From contig CALHVG010000035.1 in the NCBI GenBank assembly GCA_938039145.1, forward strand, positions 38,326-102,325: a stretch of DNA of 64,000 bases. The letters run 5' to 3'. Position 1 is the stretch's first letter; each line of letters begins with the position of its first letter. Positions 42,360 to 51,017 of the stretch are shown here, piece after piece. The DNA is from an uncultured Treponema sp. GTDB taxonomy: Bacteria; Spirochaetota; Spirochaetia; Treponematales; Treponemataceae. The position numbers and the translations under genes were made by a program. The notes beneath the pieces were generated by a model that saw only the letters and a program-made list of their open reading frames with translations, was not told the origin of the DNA and made no database searches.

Positions 42360-43124
42360 ATGTATAATCGTGGTTCGGAAATCGATATGGAAGCCTTGAA
42401 GGCTTTTTTGGAGGACGCTGTAAACAAGGTGAAGACTCAGGAAAATCCTGATGTTCTTGGAGATGTGAAAAAAGTCTTTAAAAAGAGCGTTCCGCTTACG
42501 TTGCGTATGTATGTGGCGGCTTACCTTGCAAAGGAAGCTCAAAAGCATTTTAGGGGTGGGTTCCGTTCGCAGCGCAGGGAGCGGGATTTTCAGGAGAGGA
42601 ACACAAGATTCCAGAACGAAAGGCAACGCACAAAGGAACGAAAGCAATTCAATCCTGAGCCTGCCGCCAAGACTGAGGAACGCGCTCCTCGGCCACGGGT
42701 TCAGATTGATCCGTCGGTTGCGGCAACCATATTCATCAGCATAGGAAGAAATCGCCGGGTTTTCCCAAGGGATTTGGTCGGTCTTCTGATAAGCGTCGCG
42801 GGGCTTGAACGAGACAGAATCGGCGACATACGGGTTCTTGCGAATTATTCTTTTATCCAGCTTTTTTCGGAGGATTCCGAGAAGGTCATAAAAGCGTTGG
42901 ACGGTTATGATTACCGAGGAAGGAAACTTGCCGTAAGTTATTCAAAGCAGAAAGCGGAAGAAAAATCCGTTTCCGAAGAACATTCGGATTTGTCGGCGGA
43001 ATCATTGGTTCATGACGAAGCGGAAATCCAGTCGGCAGAGGATGCGGCTGCCTATGCGGCGGCTGAAAAAGCGGCTGCAAATAAAGAGCCGTTTGCTTCT
43101 CCGAACATTTCTTCTGAAAATTAA
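42360..43124 (+). CDS. stand-alone DbpA-type RNA-binding domain protein
   Basis: 254 aa. An N-terminal helical region (1-65) is followed by a basic linker rich in Arg/Gln (RSQRRERDFQERNTRFQNER). Residues about 122-200 match the C-terminal RNA-binding domain of DEAD-box helicase DbpA: ATIFISIGRNRRVFPRDLVG, LISVAGLERDRIGDIRVL, YSFIQLF, IKALDGYDYRGRKLAVSYSK. There is no helicase core (no DEAD, GKT or HRIGR motifs). The C-terminal tail is acidic and Ala-rich. AAGGAG precedes the ATG by 9 nt. It is the third gene of the clpP operon and is followed by a strong terminator. DbpA domains bind 23S rRNA hairpin 92, so a ribosome-assembly role is possible. Confidence 0.78.
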   Translation: MYNRGSEIDMEALKAFLEDAVNKVKTQENPDVLGDVKKVFKKSVPLTLRMYVAAYLAKEAQKHFRGGFRSQRRERDFQERNTRFQNERQRTKERKQFNPEPAAKTEERAPRPRVQIDPSVAATIFISIGRNRRVFPRDLVGLLISVAGLERDRIGDIRVLANYSFIQLFSEDSEKVIKALDGYDYRGRKLAVSYSKQKAEEKSVSEEHSDLSAESLVHDEAEIQSAEDAAAYAAAEKAAANKEPFASPNISSEN

Positions 43125-43140
43125 TCTTTCGTTGACCGAA

Positions 43141-43171
43141 AAAGGCTGCCAAATCGATAGGCAGCCTTTTT
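43141..43171 (+). terminator. intrinsic terminator of the clpP operon
   Basis: AAAGGCTGCC (43141-43150) pairs perfectly with GGCAGCCTTT (43160-43169); the T run continues to 43171. It lies 16 nt after the stop. Confidence 0.9.
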
Positions 43172-43199
43172 GATGCGCAAATCATTCGCTGGGGGATTT

Positions 43200-43937
43200 A
43201 TGTATTGCATTCAGACAGGAATTTTCGGAGTCAACACTTGGCTTATTCCGTTGGAGAAAAATGGGGTTCTTGTCGTTGACCCCGATTTCAGCGAAGTGAC
43301 GAACGACGCAGAGCCTTTCATTGAGCTCATGGAGGACAAGGGCTTTGTTCCCGTCGGAATATTTTTGACGCACGGGCATTTTGACCACATCGCAGGAACC
43401 GGAATCCTTAAAAAGAAATACCCTTTCGCAAAACTTTGCGTGCATAAAAACGATGCCTTGATGATAGGGCGTTCTGCGCTTTCAAGCCAAGGGGGCGTAC
43501 TTGATTATATGGGAATCCCTGAGTTCAAGAATGCGCTTGAAAATCTCCCGGATGCGGATATTTTTTCGGAAGATTCGGAAAAACTTTCTTCCGTTTTTGA
43601 CACGGATTCGCTCATGAATGACGAGCGGTTTTCAAAGAACTTTTCCGGTTCGCCAGAAAAATTGAAGGATGCGCTTTCTGCTTGGAAAATAATTTTTACT
43701 CCGGGGCATACGGAAGGTTCTGTCTGCATTTATAACGAAAAAGAAAAAAAACTTGTTTCGGGCGACACGATGTTCTATCATTCGTATGGAAGGACGGATC
43801 TACCCGGCGGAAGCGATGAAAAAATGCAAAAAAGTCTTAGGCTGATAAAGAAAATCGTTTCAAGGGATGCGCTTGTTTATCCGGGGCATGACAAATCCGG
43901 GTTTTTGTTTGGGGAAAACGACCTTCTTTATGAATAG
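43200..43937 (+). CDS. metallo-beta-lactamase-fold hydrolase (glyoxalase II-like)
   Basis: 245-aa cytoplasmic MBL hydrolase. Metal-binding motifs: LTHGHFDHIAG (HxHxDH), FTPGHTEGSVC, SGDTMFYHSYGRTDLPG (bridging Asp) and VYPGHDKSG (last His). The GRTDLPGG sequence is typical of the YcbL/glyoxalase-II-like group acting on thioesters. An insertion of about 50 residues between the first His cluster and the GHT motif (DYMGIPEFKNALENLPDADI onward) is acidic. ATG 43200 has GGGGGA upstream. It ends 10 bp inside the convergent phosphoesterase gene. Confidence 0.92.
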   Translation: MYCIQTGIFGVNTWLIPLEKNGVLVVDPDFSEVTNDAEPFIELMEDKGFVPVGIFLTHGHFDHIAGTGILKKKYPFAKLCVHKNDALMIGRSALSSQGGVLDYMGIPEFKNALENLPDADIFSEDSEKLSSVFDTDSLMNDERFSKNFSGSPEKLKDALSAWKIIFTPGHTEGSVCIYNEKEKKLVSGDTMFYHSYGRTDLPGGSDEKMQKSLRLIKKIVSRDALVYPGHDKSGFLFGENDLLYE

Positions 43938-44638
43938 AAAAACTGTTGAAGTTCGAACGGCGAAAACTCAAGTTTTGAGCGGTTTTCCTGATGGAAGAAC
44001 GAGGAATACACAACGTTTTTTCCCTGAATGAAAATATAGGCGAACCCCGGTTTTGACACCTCGCGGGGAAGGGCTATGCTTCCCGGATTTACCATGTATG
44101 CGCCACGCAAATTTTCTATCGGAACATGTGTGTGTCCAAAGATAAGCACATCGGCTTTGTCATTTCCGGATTTTTCGATGAGACCCGCCGTAGAATAATA
44201 TACTCCGTGTTTATGTCCGTGAACCATGACAATTTTTTTCCCTGCCACAGTAATGGCTATTTCATTTGGAATCATGATTGAATAAAAATCTTGCTTTTTA
44301 AATATGCTGGATAGATTTTTTTGGGGGTTGAATTTTGCCATGTACTGATACGGGTCGGCGTTTCCTTTCACAAAGCAAATCGTAGGAGGAAGTTTTTCCT
44401 TTAACTTATGATTTGAATGTGCATCTTCCAAAATCTCAAGAAGATCCTGAGCGCCGTCGCCTGCGAACATAAGCGCATCGCATTCTTTTGCGTGATTTTC
44501 GATTATGTACTGAAGCACGGATTTTGCCCCGTGGCTGTCAGAAACAATAAGGATTTTCGCCTGATTTTTTGATTCAAGAATTTTCAGGTCTTTTTTAGTG
44601 GAAAAAATGCCGTCGGCAACTTGCTTCAAACTATTCAT
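43928..44638 (-). CDS. YfcE/MJ0936-type metallophosphoesterase
   Basis: Dimetal phosphodiesterase of the Vps29/YfcE group. Motifs in order: ILIVSDSHGAKSVLQYII (DxH), MFAGDGAQDLLEIL (GDxx), CFVKGNADPYQYM (GNxD), VMVHGHKHGVYYS (GH) and LIFGHTHVPIENLRGAYMVN (GHTH). There are two unusual features: an N-terminal extension of about 25 residues before the first motif, and a longer segment after GNAD. 236 aa. It starts 3 bp after the upstream lipoprotein gene and is co-transcribed. Its 3' end overlaps the MBL gene by 10 bp, convergent. Confidence 0.9.
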   Translation of the reverse strand: MNSLKQVADGIFSTKKDLKILESKNQAKILIVSDSHGAKSVLQYIIENHAKECDALMFAGDGAQDLLEILEDAHSNHKLKEKLPPTICFVKGNADPYQYMAKFNPQKNLSSIFKKQDFYSIMIPNEIAITVAGKKIVMVHGHKHGVYYSTAGLIEKSGNDKADVLIFGHTHVPIENLRGAYMVNPGSIALPREVSKPGFAYIFIQGKNVVYSSFFHQENRSKLEFSPFELQQFFYS

Positions 44639-44641
44639 AAT

Positions 44642-45397
44642 CTATTCCAGCACAAAATGGTTTATGGAAATCAGTCCAGTGTCGGGGTCGGAATAACGTT
44701 CAACCTTTAGATTCCCGCAGATTTTTTTTACGATTTCAAAAAGTTTTGCGTTTTTTTCAACCGGAGCGTCGCAATATGAGATATATCTTACGCTGTTTTC
44801 AAGGAGTTCGGGAATTTCCTGCACATAGGATTGGTCTTCTTCCTCAAGGATTCCGTTTATCTCCGCTTTTTGCGCCTTGTCCAAAACAAAATCGGAGGAA
44901 TCTTCCATTCCGAGAACATTGTCCTGTGGAAACAGCGAAAAAACCGGATACGGCAAGTTTCCGTCCCAGTCATCCTGCATTCTTGCGATTGCTATGTGGG
45001 TTCCTTCGGGTGCGCCGAGAAGCACGATTCCCTGAAGTTCCATGTCCTGAAGAATGTCAGTCAGGACGGTGATGTAAACTTTTGAGCCTTTTTTGAAGTC
45101 GTCGGGGAAGGTTACCGGATATATAAATCCGTCGTTTTCAGCGGAGCCGAATTTTTGGAAAAGAATGGAGTTCATTGCGGAGGTAAATTCTTGGCTGTTG
45201 TAGCCGTAGCCGTATAGTACGCAGATTTTTTTGTTCGTCTGATGCCAAAACTGAGTGCTTTTATCCTGTTGAACAATGTTGTTTTTTGCCGTCGAAAGAT
45301 TTACAGAGCTGTTTTGCGTTGGTGTACGCCTTTCTCTTTTACAGCCGCTAAAAATCAGTGGAAAAATAATCAAAATAAAAACAAACCTTTTGTTCAT
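44642..45397 (-). CDS. putative lipoprotein, possibly DUF3798-like
   Basis: The signal sequence with lipobox LIFSGC (Cys about 19) predicts a lipid-anchored envelope protein of 251 aa. After a Ser/Thr/Asn-rich linker the body has alternating hydrophobic strands reminiscent of a periplasmic-binding fold: KICVLYGYGYNSQEF, GSKVYITVLTDIL, LQGIVLLGAPEGTH, YPVFSLFPQDNVLG, and a C-terminal SVRYISYCDAPVEKN. Several treponemal lipoproteins of the DUF3798 group begin in this way, but I am not certain. No Shine-Dalgarno precedes the ATG; a promoter sits directly before it. Co-transcribed with the phosphoesterase. Confidence 0.72.
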   Translation of the reverse strand: MNKRFVFILIIFPLIFSGCKRERRTPTQNSSVNLSTAKNNIVQQDKSTQFWHQTNKKICVLYGYGYNSQEFTSAMNSILFQKFGSAENDGFIYPVTFPDDFKKGSKVYITVLTDILQDMELQGIVLLGAPEGTHIAIARMQDDWDGNLPYPVFSLFPQDNVLGMEDSSDFVLDKAQKAEINGILEEEDQSYVQEIPELLENSVRYISYCDAPVEKNAKLFEIVKKICGNLKVERYSDPDTGLISINHFVLE

Positions 45398-45403
45398 GCT
45401 CTA

Positions 45404-45432
45404 ATAGTAGCGGATTTTCTTTAAAATAACAA
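45404..45432 (-). promoter_or_regulatory. predicted promoter, leaderless start of the lipoprotein gene
   Basis: Minus strand: TTGTTA (45427-45432), 17-bp spacer, TACTAT (45404-45409), then 6 nt to the ATG at 45397. No Shine-Dalgarno. Confidence 0.6.
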
Positions 45433-45449
45433 TAAATATGGAATGAAGT

Positions 45450-45469
45450 CCGTTTGCGATTGCGAACGG
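45450..45469. other. short GC-rich hairpin
   Basis: CCGTTTGC, GATT loop, GCGAACGG: an 8-bp stem with one wobble, between the lipoprotein promoter and the end of hisD. The plus-strand side is followed by GAGTTTATTTTT. It could end antisense transcription; it is not well placed as a hisD terminator. Confidence 0.35.
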
Positions 45470-45638
45470 GAGTTTATTTTTCCGCATAAAAATATCGCAG
45501 CTGAAAAATCCTTTCGGTTTTGCAAAGAAAACATCGTTGATTGATCGATTTTTTATTTCTCCGCAAAAATTCAGAAATCCGCTAATTCCGCATTTTTACA
45601 ATTCTTTAGCTTGCCGAATTTTAAGGAACGGACGCATT

Positions 45639-47000
45639 TTACAATCTTATGCGTGCAGCTCTTGCGTGAGCCGAAAGCCCTTCCGCGTCTCCCAGATTTC
45701 CCGCCGCAATTGCAGATTTTTTTATTCCCTCACTGTTTTTTTCCGCCCTTAGAGTTGTAACCGTTTTCAAAAACGCACGTACGCTCAAACCGCCGGAATA
45801 ACGGGCGGCTCCGCTTGTAGGAAGGGTGTGGTTCAGCCCTGCCGCATAGTCGCCGAAAACTTCTGCGCTGTAATGCCCGATAAAAAGCGAGCCGTAGTTT
45901 TTTACGAGGCCTTGAATTTTTTTAAGCTCATTTCCGTCTTCCATTGCAAGCTCAAGATGTTCGGGTGCTTTCCGATTCGCAAAATCTGCCGCCTGTTCAA
46001 GGCTTTCCGCAATTATTATCTGCCCGAAATTTTCAATTGACGAGCGGGCGGTTTCTTTTGTAGGAAGATTTTCCAGCTGTATTTCAATTTGTTTAGCTGT
46101 TTTTTCGGCAAGTGTTCTGTCCGTGCAGACAAGAACGGGCTGCGCACATTCGTCGTGTTCCGCCTGTGCCAAAAGGTCTGCCGCAAGCCATTCAGGATTT
46201 GCAGAACCGTCTGCGATGATGAAAACCTCGGTAGGCCCTGCTATCATGTCGATTCCGACTTTTCCGTAGACCATTTTTTTTGCGGATGCAACAAATTTGT
46301 TTCCCGGCCCTACAATCACATCCACCGCGGGAACGGATTCCGTTCCGTAAGCGAGAGCCGCAACGGCTTGGCTTCCTCCGCAGGCGTAGACTTTTTTGCA
46401 CCCGCAAATGAAGGCCGCCGCCATGATTCCTTCGTCGGCGTACGGTTTTCCGCCTGCAAAATAAAGTCCGCTTTTTCCGCTTTTGTTTTGTTCCGCATTT
46501 GCAATATCGTCAGGATGGATTTTAGGCGGCGTGCATATTACAATTTCGTTCACTCCGGCGGCGATTGCCGGCGTTACAGTCATGACCACTGTAGACACAA
46601 GCGGAAATCTTCCGGCAGGAACGTAAACGCCGGCTTTTTCCACCGGAATATTTTTTTGCCCCGTGAACATTCCCGGAGATATTTCCATTTCAAAGTCGTC
46701 GAATGATTCTCTTTGCCTTTTTGCGAATTTCAGCGCAAGTTCGTGCGAATAGCATATCGCATCGTATATATCGGGTTTTTCGGCTTTGAGTTTTTCGGCG
46801 GCTGCTTCCAAATCGGCTTCGGAAACCAAAAAAGCCGCAGGCGAACATGAATCGAATTTTTGCGCATATTTTTTTAGCGCAGCGTCCCCGTTTTCGATTA
46901 CATCGTCAATTACTTTTTTGACAATTTCGTTTGCGTCTGAAAAAACTCGTCCGTTGAACCACGATGATTCAACTTGGGCTGCGTTCAGGATTTTTATCAT
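45639..47000 (-). CDS. hisD: histidinol dehydrogenase
   Basis: NAD-dependent, zinc-containing enzyme of the last two steps of histidine synthesis. Motifs: VPAGRFPLVSTVVMTVTPA, YACGGSQAVAALAYGT, IVGPGNKFVASAKKMVYG, GIDMIAGPTEVFII, LAQAEHDECAQPVLVC (zinc Gln/His), RKAPEHLELA (catalytic Glu/His), DYAAGLNHTLPTSGAARYSG (zinc Asp). 453 aa, slightly longer than E. coli (434). It is not in a his operon: the neighbours are a lipoprotein and a phosphate symporter. Possible explanations are a scattered pathway or a homologue acting on another alcohol. No Shine-Dalgarno; the promoter lies 10 nt from the ATG. Confidence 0.94.
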   Translation of the reverse strand: MIKILNAAQVESSWFNGRVFSDANEIVKKVIDDVIENGDAALKKYAQKFDSCSPAAFLVSEADLEAAAEKLKAEKPDIYDAICYSHELALKFAKRQRESFDDFEMEISPGMFTGQKNIPVEKAGVYVPAGRFPLVSTVVMTVTPAIAAGVNEIVICTPPKIHPDDIANAEQNKSGKSGLYFAGGKPYADEGIMAAAFICGCKKVYACGGSQAVAALAYGTESVPAVDVIVGPGNKFVASAKKMVYGKVGIDMIAGPTEVFIIADGSANPEWLAADLLAQAEHDECAQPVLVCTDRTLAEKTAKQIEIQLENLPTKETARSSIENFGQIIIAESLEQAADFANRKAPEHLELAMEDGNELKKIQGLVKNYGSLFIGHYSAEVFGDYAAGLNHTLPTSGAARYSGGLSVRAFLKTVTTLRAEKNSEGIKKSAIAAGNLGDAEGLSAHARAARIRL

Positions 47001-47010
47001 AACCGGGAAC

Positions 47011-47039
47011 AGTTTAATGTTTTTGCTTTTATTTTACAA
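47011..47039 (-). promoter_or_regulatory. predicted promoter of hisD
   Basis: Minus strand: TTGTAA (47034-47039), 17-bp spacer, TAAACT (47011-47016), 10 nt before the ATG at 47000. The leader would be only about 3-4 nt and has no Shine-Dalgarno. Confidence 0.5.
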
Positions 47040-47104
47040 TTATATAAAAATGCAAAGTTTTTCGACTTTCTTTCAGTCTTTTGAACGGCGATTTTCCGTT
47101 CAGC

Positions 47105-48751
47105 TTACAATGTTTGCGCCAAAAGACTTGAGATGTTGAATGCATTGTCACCGATTTTTTCGATTTGACGAATAAGGTCAATGTACAGAAGCTCCGATTT
47201 TACGTCCGCTCCGCTTTCAAGCCGTTTTCTTGCAAGTTTTTTCAGTTCCTTCATAAAAAGGTCAATCTGATCTTCCAGTTCCTGAGCAAGCGTAAGTTTT
47301 GTCTCGTCAAGGTGTTTGTTTATGTTTATCCGTATGAACTGCAAAAATTGGCGGGCAAGTTCCACGTAGGGAATGAGCTGTTCCATGTCTTCGTGCGGAA
47401 ATTTCATCTTTTTTTCTATGCTGCGCTGAAGAAGAAGGGCGGCTGCAAGGCATTGGTCGGTCATCGCCTCAAGGTCTTCCGTGACTTGCACCATTATAGA
47501 AAGATTTGAATGCTGAGCCGGCGTTACCGAAAGATGCTGGCAGTTTATTATGTATTTTACGATTTGCTCGTGCATCTGGTCGCAATAATTTTCGGCTTCC
47601 ACCAAAGCGTCCATGTGCGTTGCAATGAATTTTTTGTCTCTGTTCAGAATTCCCGCCTGAAGCCTGTCGAACATTTTTGTTACCACGTCAGTCATGTCGG
47701 CAATTTCTTTTTCAAGCCGGATTATGTGCATCGCAATGCTTTCTTTTCCGATTGAAACCTGAAAATCAAGATGGTAGTAGCCGAGCGATTTGTCTTTGTC
47801 GTCCTTGATTATAAAATGTGAAAGCCTTATGAGCTGTTTTGAAAGCGGAAGCAGAATCAGGCTGTTCAGCGTTTTGAACACGGTGTGAAGCATTGAAATC
47901 TGAATTGCGATATTTTGGCTTGGGGTTATCCACACGATGAATCTTATGAACGGATTGAAGAATATCAGCGCGAGCGCCGTTCCGAAAACGTTGAACATAA
48001 CGTGAATTAATGCGGAACGCCGCGCGTCGGCAGTGGAACCGAAACTTGCAAGAATCGCGTCGATTGTAGAGCCGATATTGCTTCCCAATGTCATGGCGCA
48101 GGCGATTTCCCAGGTGATTATTCCGTTGAACGCCATCGTGATTACAATCGCACTGAACGCCGATGACGAATGCATAAGCGCCGTTATTGCAGTGCCGATA
48201 ATTACGCCTAAAATTATCGAAAATACGCCCCAGCTTTGCATTTTTGAAATAAATGAAAGCCTTGAAGCGTCAAAACTGAATACGTCCGAAAGTCCGCTCA
48301 ATCCAAGGAAAAGAAGTGCAAAACCCATGACGGCTTCGCCTATGTTCTTTACGTGAAAATCTTTTACGATGGTCAAGAAAAATCCGAGTCCGAATATGGG
48401 AATCGCAAATGCTGAAATCTTAAAATTGAATCCGAAAAGAGCGACAATCCACGCCGTGATTGTAGTGCCGATGTTCGCTCCGAAGATTACGCCAACGGAC
48501 TGAGCAAGGGTAAGAAGTCCCGCATTGATGAAGGAAATGACCATCACTGTTGTCGCACCCGACGACTGGATAATCATCGTGACAAGAAGCCCCGTGCAGA
48601 CCCCTATAATCGGATTTCCGGTTATCCTTGCAAGAGCGCGCTGAAGTTTTTCGCCTGCGCTTTTTTGAACGCCGTCGCTCATAAGGTGCATTCCGTAAAG
48701 CAGAAATCCGAGGCTTCCAATCAACAACAGAATAGAATTTACGATACTCAA
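47105..48751 (-). CDS. Na/Pi cotransporter with C-terminal PhoU-like domain
   Basis: Sodium-dependent phosphate transporter of the NptA/PNaS family, 548 aa. The membrane part (about 1-330) has two inverted repeats with the QSS signatures: GLLVTMIIQSSGATTVMVIS and ITALMHSSSAFSAIVITMAF, plus GANIGTTITAWIVALFG and LGSNIGSTIDAILASFG. The cytoplasmic part (about 345-548) is helical and PhoU-like, with MTDVVTKMFDRLQAGIL and QIEKIGDNAFNISSLLAQ. The only suitable start is TTG 48751, which begins the family N-terminus SIVNSILLLIGSLGFLLYGM. There is no Shine-Dalgarno, but a promoter ends 9 nt upstream. Monocistronic. Confidence 0.93.
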   Translation of the reverse strand: MSIVNSILLLIGSLGFLLYGMHLMSDGVQKSAGEKLQRALARITGNPIIGVCTGLLVTMIIQSSGATTVMVISFINAGLLTLAQSVGVIFGANIGTTITAWIVALFGFNFKISAFAIPIFGLGFFLTIVKDFHVKNIGEAVMGFALLFLGLSGLSDVFSFDASRLSFISKMQSWGVFSIILGVIIGTAITALMHSSSAFSAIVITMAFNGIITWEIACAMTLGSNIGSTIDAILASFGSTADARRSALIHVMFNVFGTALALIFFNPFIRFIVWITPSQNIAIQISMLHTVFKTLNSLILLPLSKQLIRLSHFIIKDDKDKSLGYYHLDFQVSIGKESIAMHIIRLEKEIADMTDVVTKMFDRLQAGILNRDKKFIATHMDALVEAENYCDQMHEQIVKYIINCQHLSVTPAQHSNLSIMVQVTEDLEAMTDQCLAAALLLQRSIEKKMKFPHEDMEQLIPYVELARQFLQFIRININKHLDETKLTLAQELEDQIDLFMKELKKLARKRLESGADVKSELLYIDLIRQIEKIGDNAFNISSLLAQTL

Positions 48752-48760
48752 GGTAGGCTA

Positions 48761-48789
48761 AGTTTACAGAAATAACATTTGTTTTTCAA
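48761..48789 (-). promoter_or_regulatory. predicted promoter of the Na/Pi cotransporter gene
   Basis: Minus strand: TTGAAA (48784-48789), 17-bp spacer, TAAACT (48761-48766), 9 nt before the TTG start at 48751. The predicted leader is 2-3 nt. Confidence 0.5.
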
Positions 48790-48838
48790 TGGAGATTTTA
48801 TGCGATATTCCGGAATCAAAAATGTCAGTGAGATTTTT

Positions 48839-48875
48839 AGGCGGCGTTTTCATCAAAAAAATGAATCTGCCGCCT
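48839..48875. other. hairpin downstream of the lipoprotein gene
   Basis: AGGCGGC (48839-48845) pairs with GCCGCCT (48869-48875), with an inner TTCAT/ATGAA pairing. There is no T tract on either strand. It lies 39 nt past the 48914 stop on the minus strand and may protect or end that transcript. Confidence 0.4.
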
Positions 48876-48913
48876 GAGGAATTGCGAAAAATCGGTAAGT
48901 ACGCGCAGAAATC

Positions 48914-50350
48914 CTATTCTTTGTTCCAGTTTCCGCGGTTTTGGTAGTACGACCAAAGTCCTACGTTCTTGTAGTCCGTTCCCGCCGAAGATTCCTTGCG
49001 TCGAAATTGCGTAGAACTGTACAAAGCAGAACCCACTTCCGTTTCGCCGATTGTGGGGTCGGTGCAGAACAACATTCTTACAATATACGGAGAATGCATT
49101 ATGGAATCGGCGTTCGTCTCGAATGCCACTGTGGAAGCGGCAGGTTTTCCCGAAGAATCTTTCAGCAATCTGTATGCGCCGTATTCGTAAGTTCCAAGAA
49201 GAATCGAATCTTTTGTGACGGCAAGCGAAATTATGCTTGCGTTTGGTCCGGATGACGAAGAGATTCCCGACGGTTCTGCGGCTTTGTCTCCGTTTGAATT
49301 TATTGCGATTGAGTTTATGTATGCGTCAAACTGATTCAGATTTGCGCCTGAAGATACATAATTTCCGTTCGTATCTTTTTTGAATGCCGAAACCAGCGGA
49401 GAACTTGCAAAATCGCTTACTTTAAAATTCATGAGTTTTTTTGCGTTTCCATAATACACGTATGTAGCTTCGTCGTTTTTGGTTTCGTTTGTGCCGACAG
49501 CAATAAAATCCATAAAATGAACAGCTCCGTTTGCATAGTAAGCGGATAGGGTTTTGTACGAAGCTCCGTTTTGCGTCGCCGGTACCATGCTTCCGCTTTT
49601 ATTGGAATATTCTCCGTTCAGTTTTATGATTCCGTAGTTTCCGTATGTTATGTTTCCGTAGTTCTTTTCCTGATTCGGTATTTCATACATTTCGTCCGCG
49701 CTGTTGGAACTCACGCTGGGCATTCCTCCGCCGATTCTTATGAATGCTTCTCTGTGGGCATTTTTGGGCGAATTCGTGCAGAAAAGATGAATGCTTGTGT
49801 CTTTCATAAAAAGTTTGGGATTCATACGGGATATATAATCTTTTATAGCGTCATTTATAGAAGTAACTTCTTTCCATCCGGAGTTTATGCCGGAAGAACA
49901 AAATAGTTTTATGTCGCCAGGAACGTTTCGGCTGTATGTGTCGTTGTAGACGGGTTTATACGCAAGCGCATAGACAGAATTTGAATCCGAAGCCAATTTG
50001 TATATGACCCAGCCGTCGAATTTTCCGTTCATGTAATCGTAGTGAAGTTTTTCCGGTGCTGTGTCATCGTGCGTCCAGCTCTTGTTCGCCATGTTTTTTG
50101 TGAGTGCCGATAGATTTAAATCGTCGCTCACCTGTTTGTAATAGATTCTTCCATTTTGAAGATAAAGCCATTCTTTGCCGGAATCCGTAAAGCGGACTAT
50201 GGAATTCACGAATCCTTTTATGGTGGCTTCCTCAAGCGCAACTTCTTTTCTTATGCTGTAGAAAACCGGATTTGTGCATCCTGCAAAAAAAAGTGTAAGA
50301 GCAAAGGCGAATATAATTCGTGCGATTTTTTTGTTTTTTTCAAAAGACAT
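48914..50350 (-). CDS. putative large lipoprotein, unknown function
   Basis: 478 aa from ATG 50350 (GGAG 6-7 nt upstream). An in-frame start 32 codons earlier would place basic residues ahead of the signal and lies in the preceding gene's end. Signal peptide with lipobox TLFFAGC (Cys about 26). The mature part is rich in Asn/Ser/Gly/Tyr and has repeated WLYLQNGRIYYKQ-, AYYANGAVHFMDFI- and SIISLAVTKDSILLGTYEYG-like strands, suggesting a beta-propeller or beta-sandwich surface protein. I recognise no family. It starts 14 bp after the small barrel gene (50365-50997) and is probably co-transcribed with it from the palindrome-bearing promoter. Confidence 0.72.
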   Translation of the reverse strand: MSFEKNKKIARIIFAFALTLFFAGCTNPVFYSIRKEVALEEATIKGFVNSIVRFTDSGKEWLYLQNGRIYYKQVSDDLNLSALTKNMANKSWTHDDTAPEKLHYDYMNGKFDGWVIYKLASDSNSVYALAYKPVYNDTYSRNVPGDIKLFCSSGINSGWKEVTSINDAIKDYISRMNPKLFMKDTSIHLFCTNSPKNAHREAFIRIGGGMPSVSSNSADEMYEIPNQEKNYGNITYGNYGIIKLNGEYSNKSGSMVPATQNGASYKTLSAYYANGAVHFMDFIAVGTNETKNDEATYVYYGNAKKLMNFKVSDFASSPLVSAFKKDTNGNYVSSGANLNQFDAYINSIAINSNGDKAAEPSGISSSSGPNASIISLAVTKDSILLGTYEYGAYRLLKDSSGKPAASTVAFETNADSIMHSPYIVRMLFCTDPTIGETEVGSALYSSTQFRRKESSAGTDYKNVGLWSYYQNRGNWNKE

Positions 50351-50364
50351 GGTTTTCTCCAAAA

Positions 50365-50997
50365 TTAAAAGTGGTAGCGGGCGGAAACGGATACCATAAG
50401 AAAGTTTCCGTAATCGTAATGTACTTTGTCGTCTATTTTTGACCACTGCGGAATATAGACGAAAAGTCCTGTAAGACCTGCGGAAAAACTTTCCGAGATT
50501 CTAAAAAATGAGCCCGCTTCGATTTTTGCCACAGGACTCGGAAAATATTTTTTGTTCTGACAAGTTTCAAATCCAATGCCCAGCGAAAGCACTACAGGAA
50601 ATTCGAATTTTCCAACTGAGGGCTGCATTGCAACTCCGGCAGTTATGGGAACGGTTGCAAGGCTGTTGCTTCCGACTGTAGGATTGTACGAAAGCAAAAG
50701 TTCCCCGCCAAGGGCAAGCCAACTGTTCAAATATCTAAAATATCCGATTTCCGCCGCGCCTCCGACGTAAAGATAGCCTTCCGCAAGTTTTTTGTTTTCG
50801 TCTAATTTAAAAGGATTTCCGAAGTTCAGCGGGAAATTTGCAAAAATTCCCAGTTTTACATATTGGTCGCCTTTTCCGTTCGTCTCGTATTCAAAAGTCG
50901 TGTTTCCGCCGGATTCAGGTTCGTCAGTTTCCGTCTCCGCAAATACAATTGAGCTCATACAGGCAAGCATTGCTATTGAAAATAAAAAGCGTTTCAT
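50365..50997 (-). CDS. small outer-membrane beta-barrel protein
   Basis: 210 aa. The signal peptide (about 1-20, FLFSIAMLACMSSIVFAETE) is followed by alternating hydrophobic strands of an eight-strand barrel and a C-terminal aromatic end, SVSARYHF, typical of outer-membrane barrels. Strand-like segments: QYVKLGIFANFPLNFG, YLYVGGAAEIGYFRYL, FEFPVVLSLGIGFET, SFSAGLTGLFVYIP. A comparable protein next to folD is recalled from T. pallidum (TP0733), which supports the assignment but was not checked. GAGG precedes the ATG. First gene of a two-gene unit with the large lipoprotein; divergent from folD. Confidence 0.8.
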   Translation of the reverse strand: MKRFLFSIAMLACMSSIVFAETETDEPESGGNTTFEYETNGKGDQYVKLGIFANFPLNFGNPFKLDENKKLAEGYLYVGGAAEIGYFRYLNSWLALGGELLLSYNPTVGSNSLATVPITAGVAMQPSVGKFEFPVVLSLGIGFETCQNKKYFPSPVAKIEAGSFFRISESFSAGLTGLFVYIPQWSKIDDKVHYDYGNFLMVSVSARYHF

Positions 50998-51017
50998 TTT
51001 TCCTCGTGATTTTCTAT

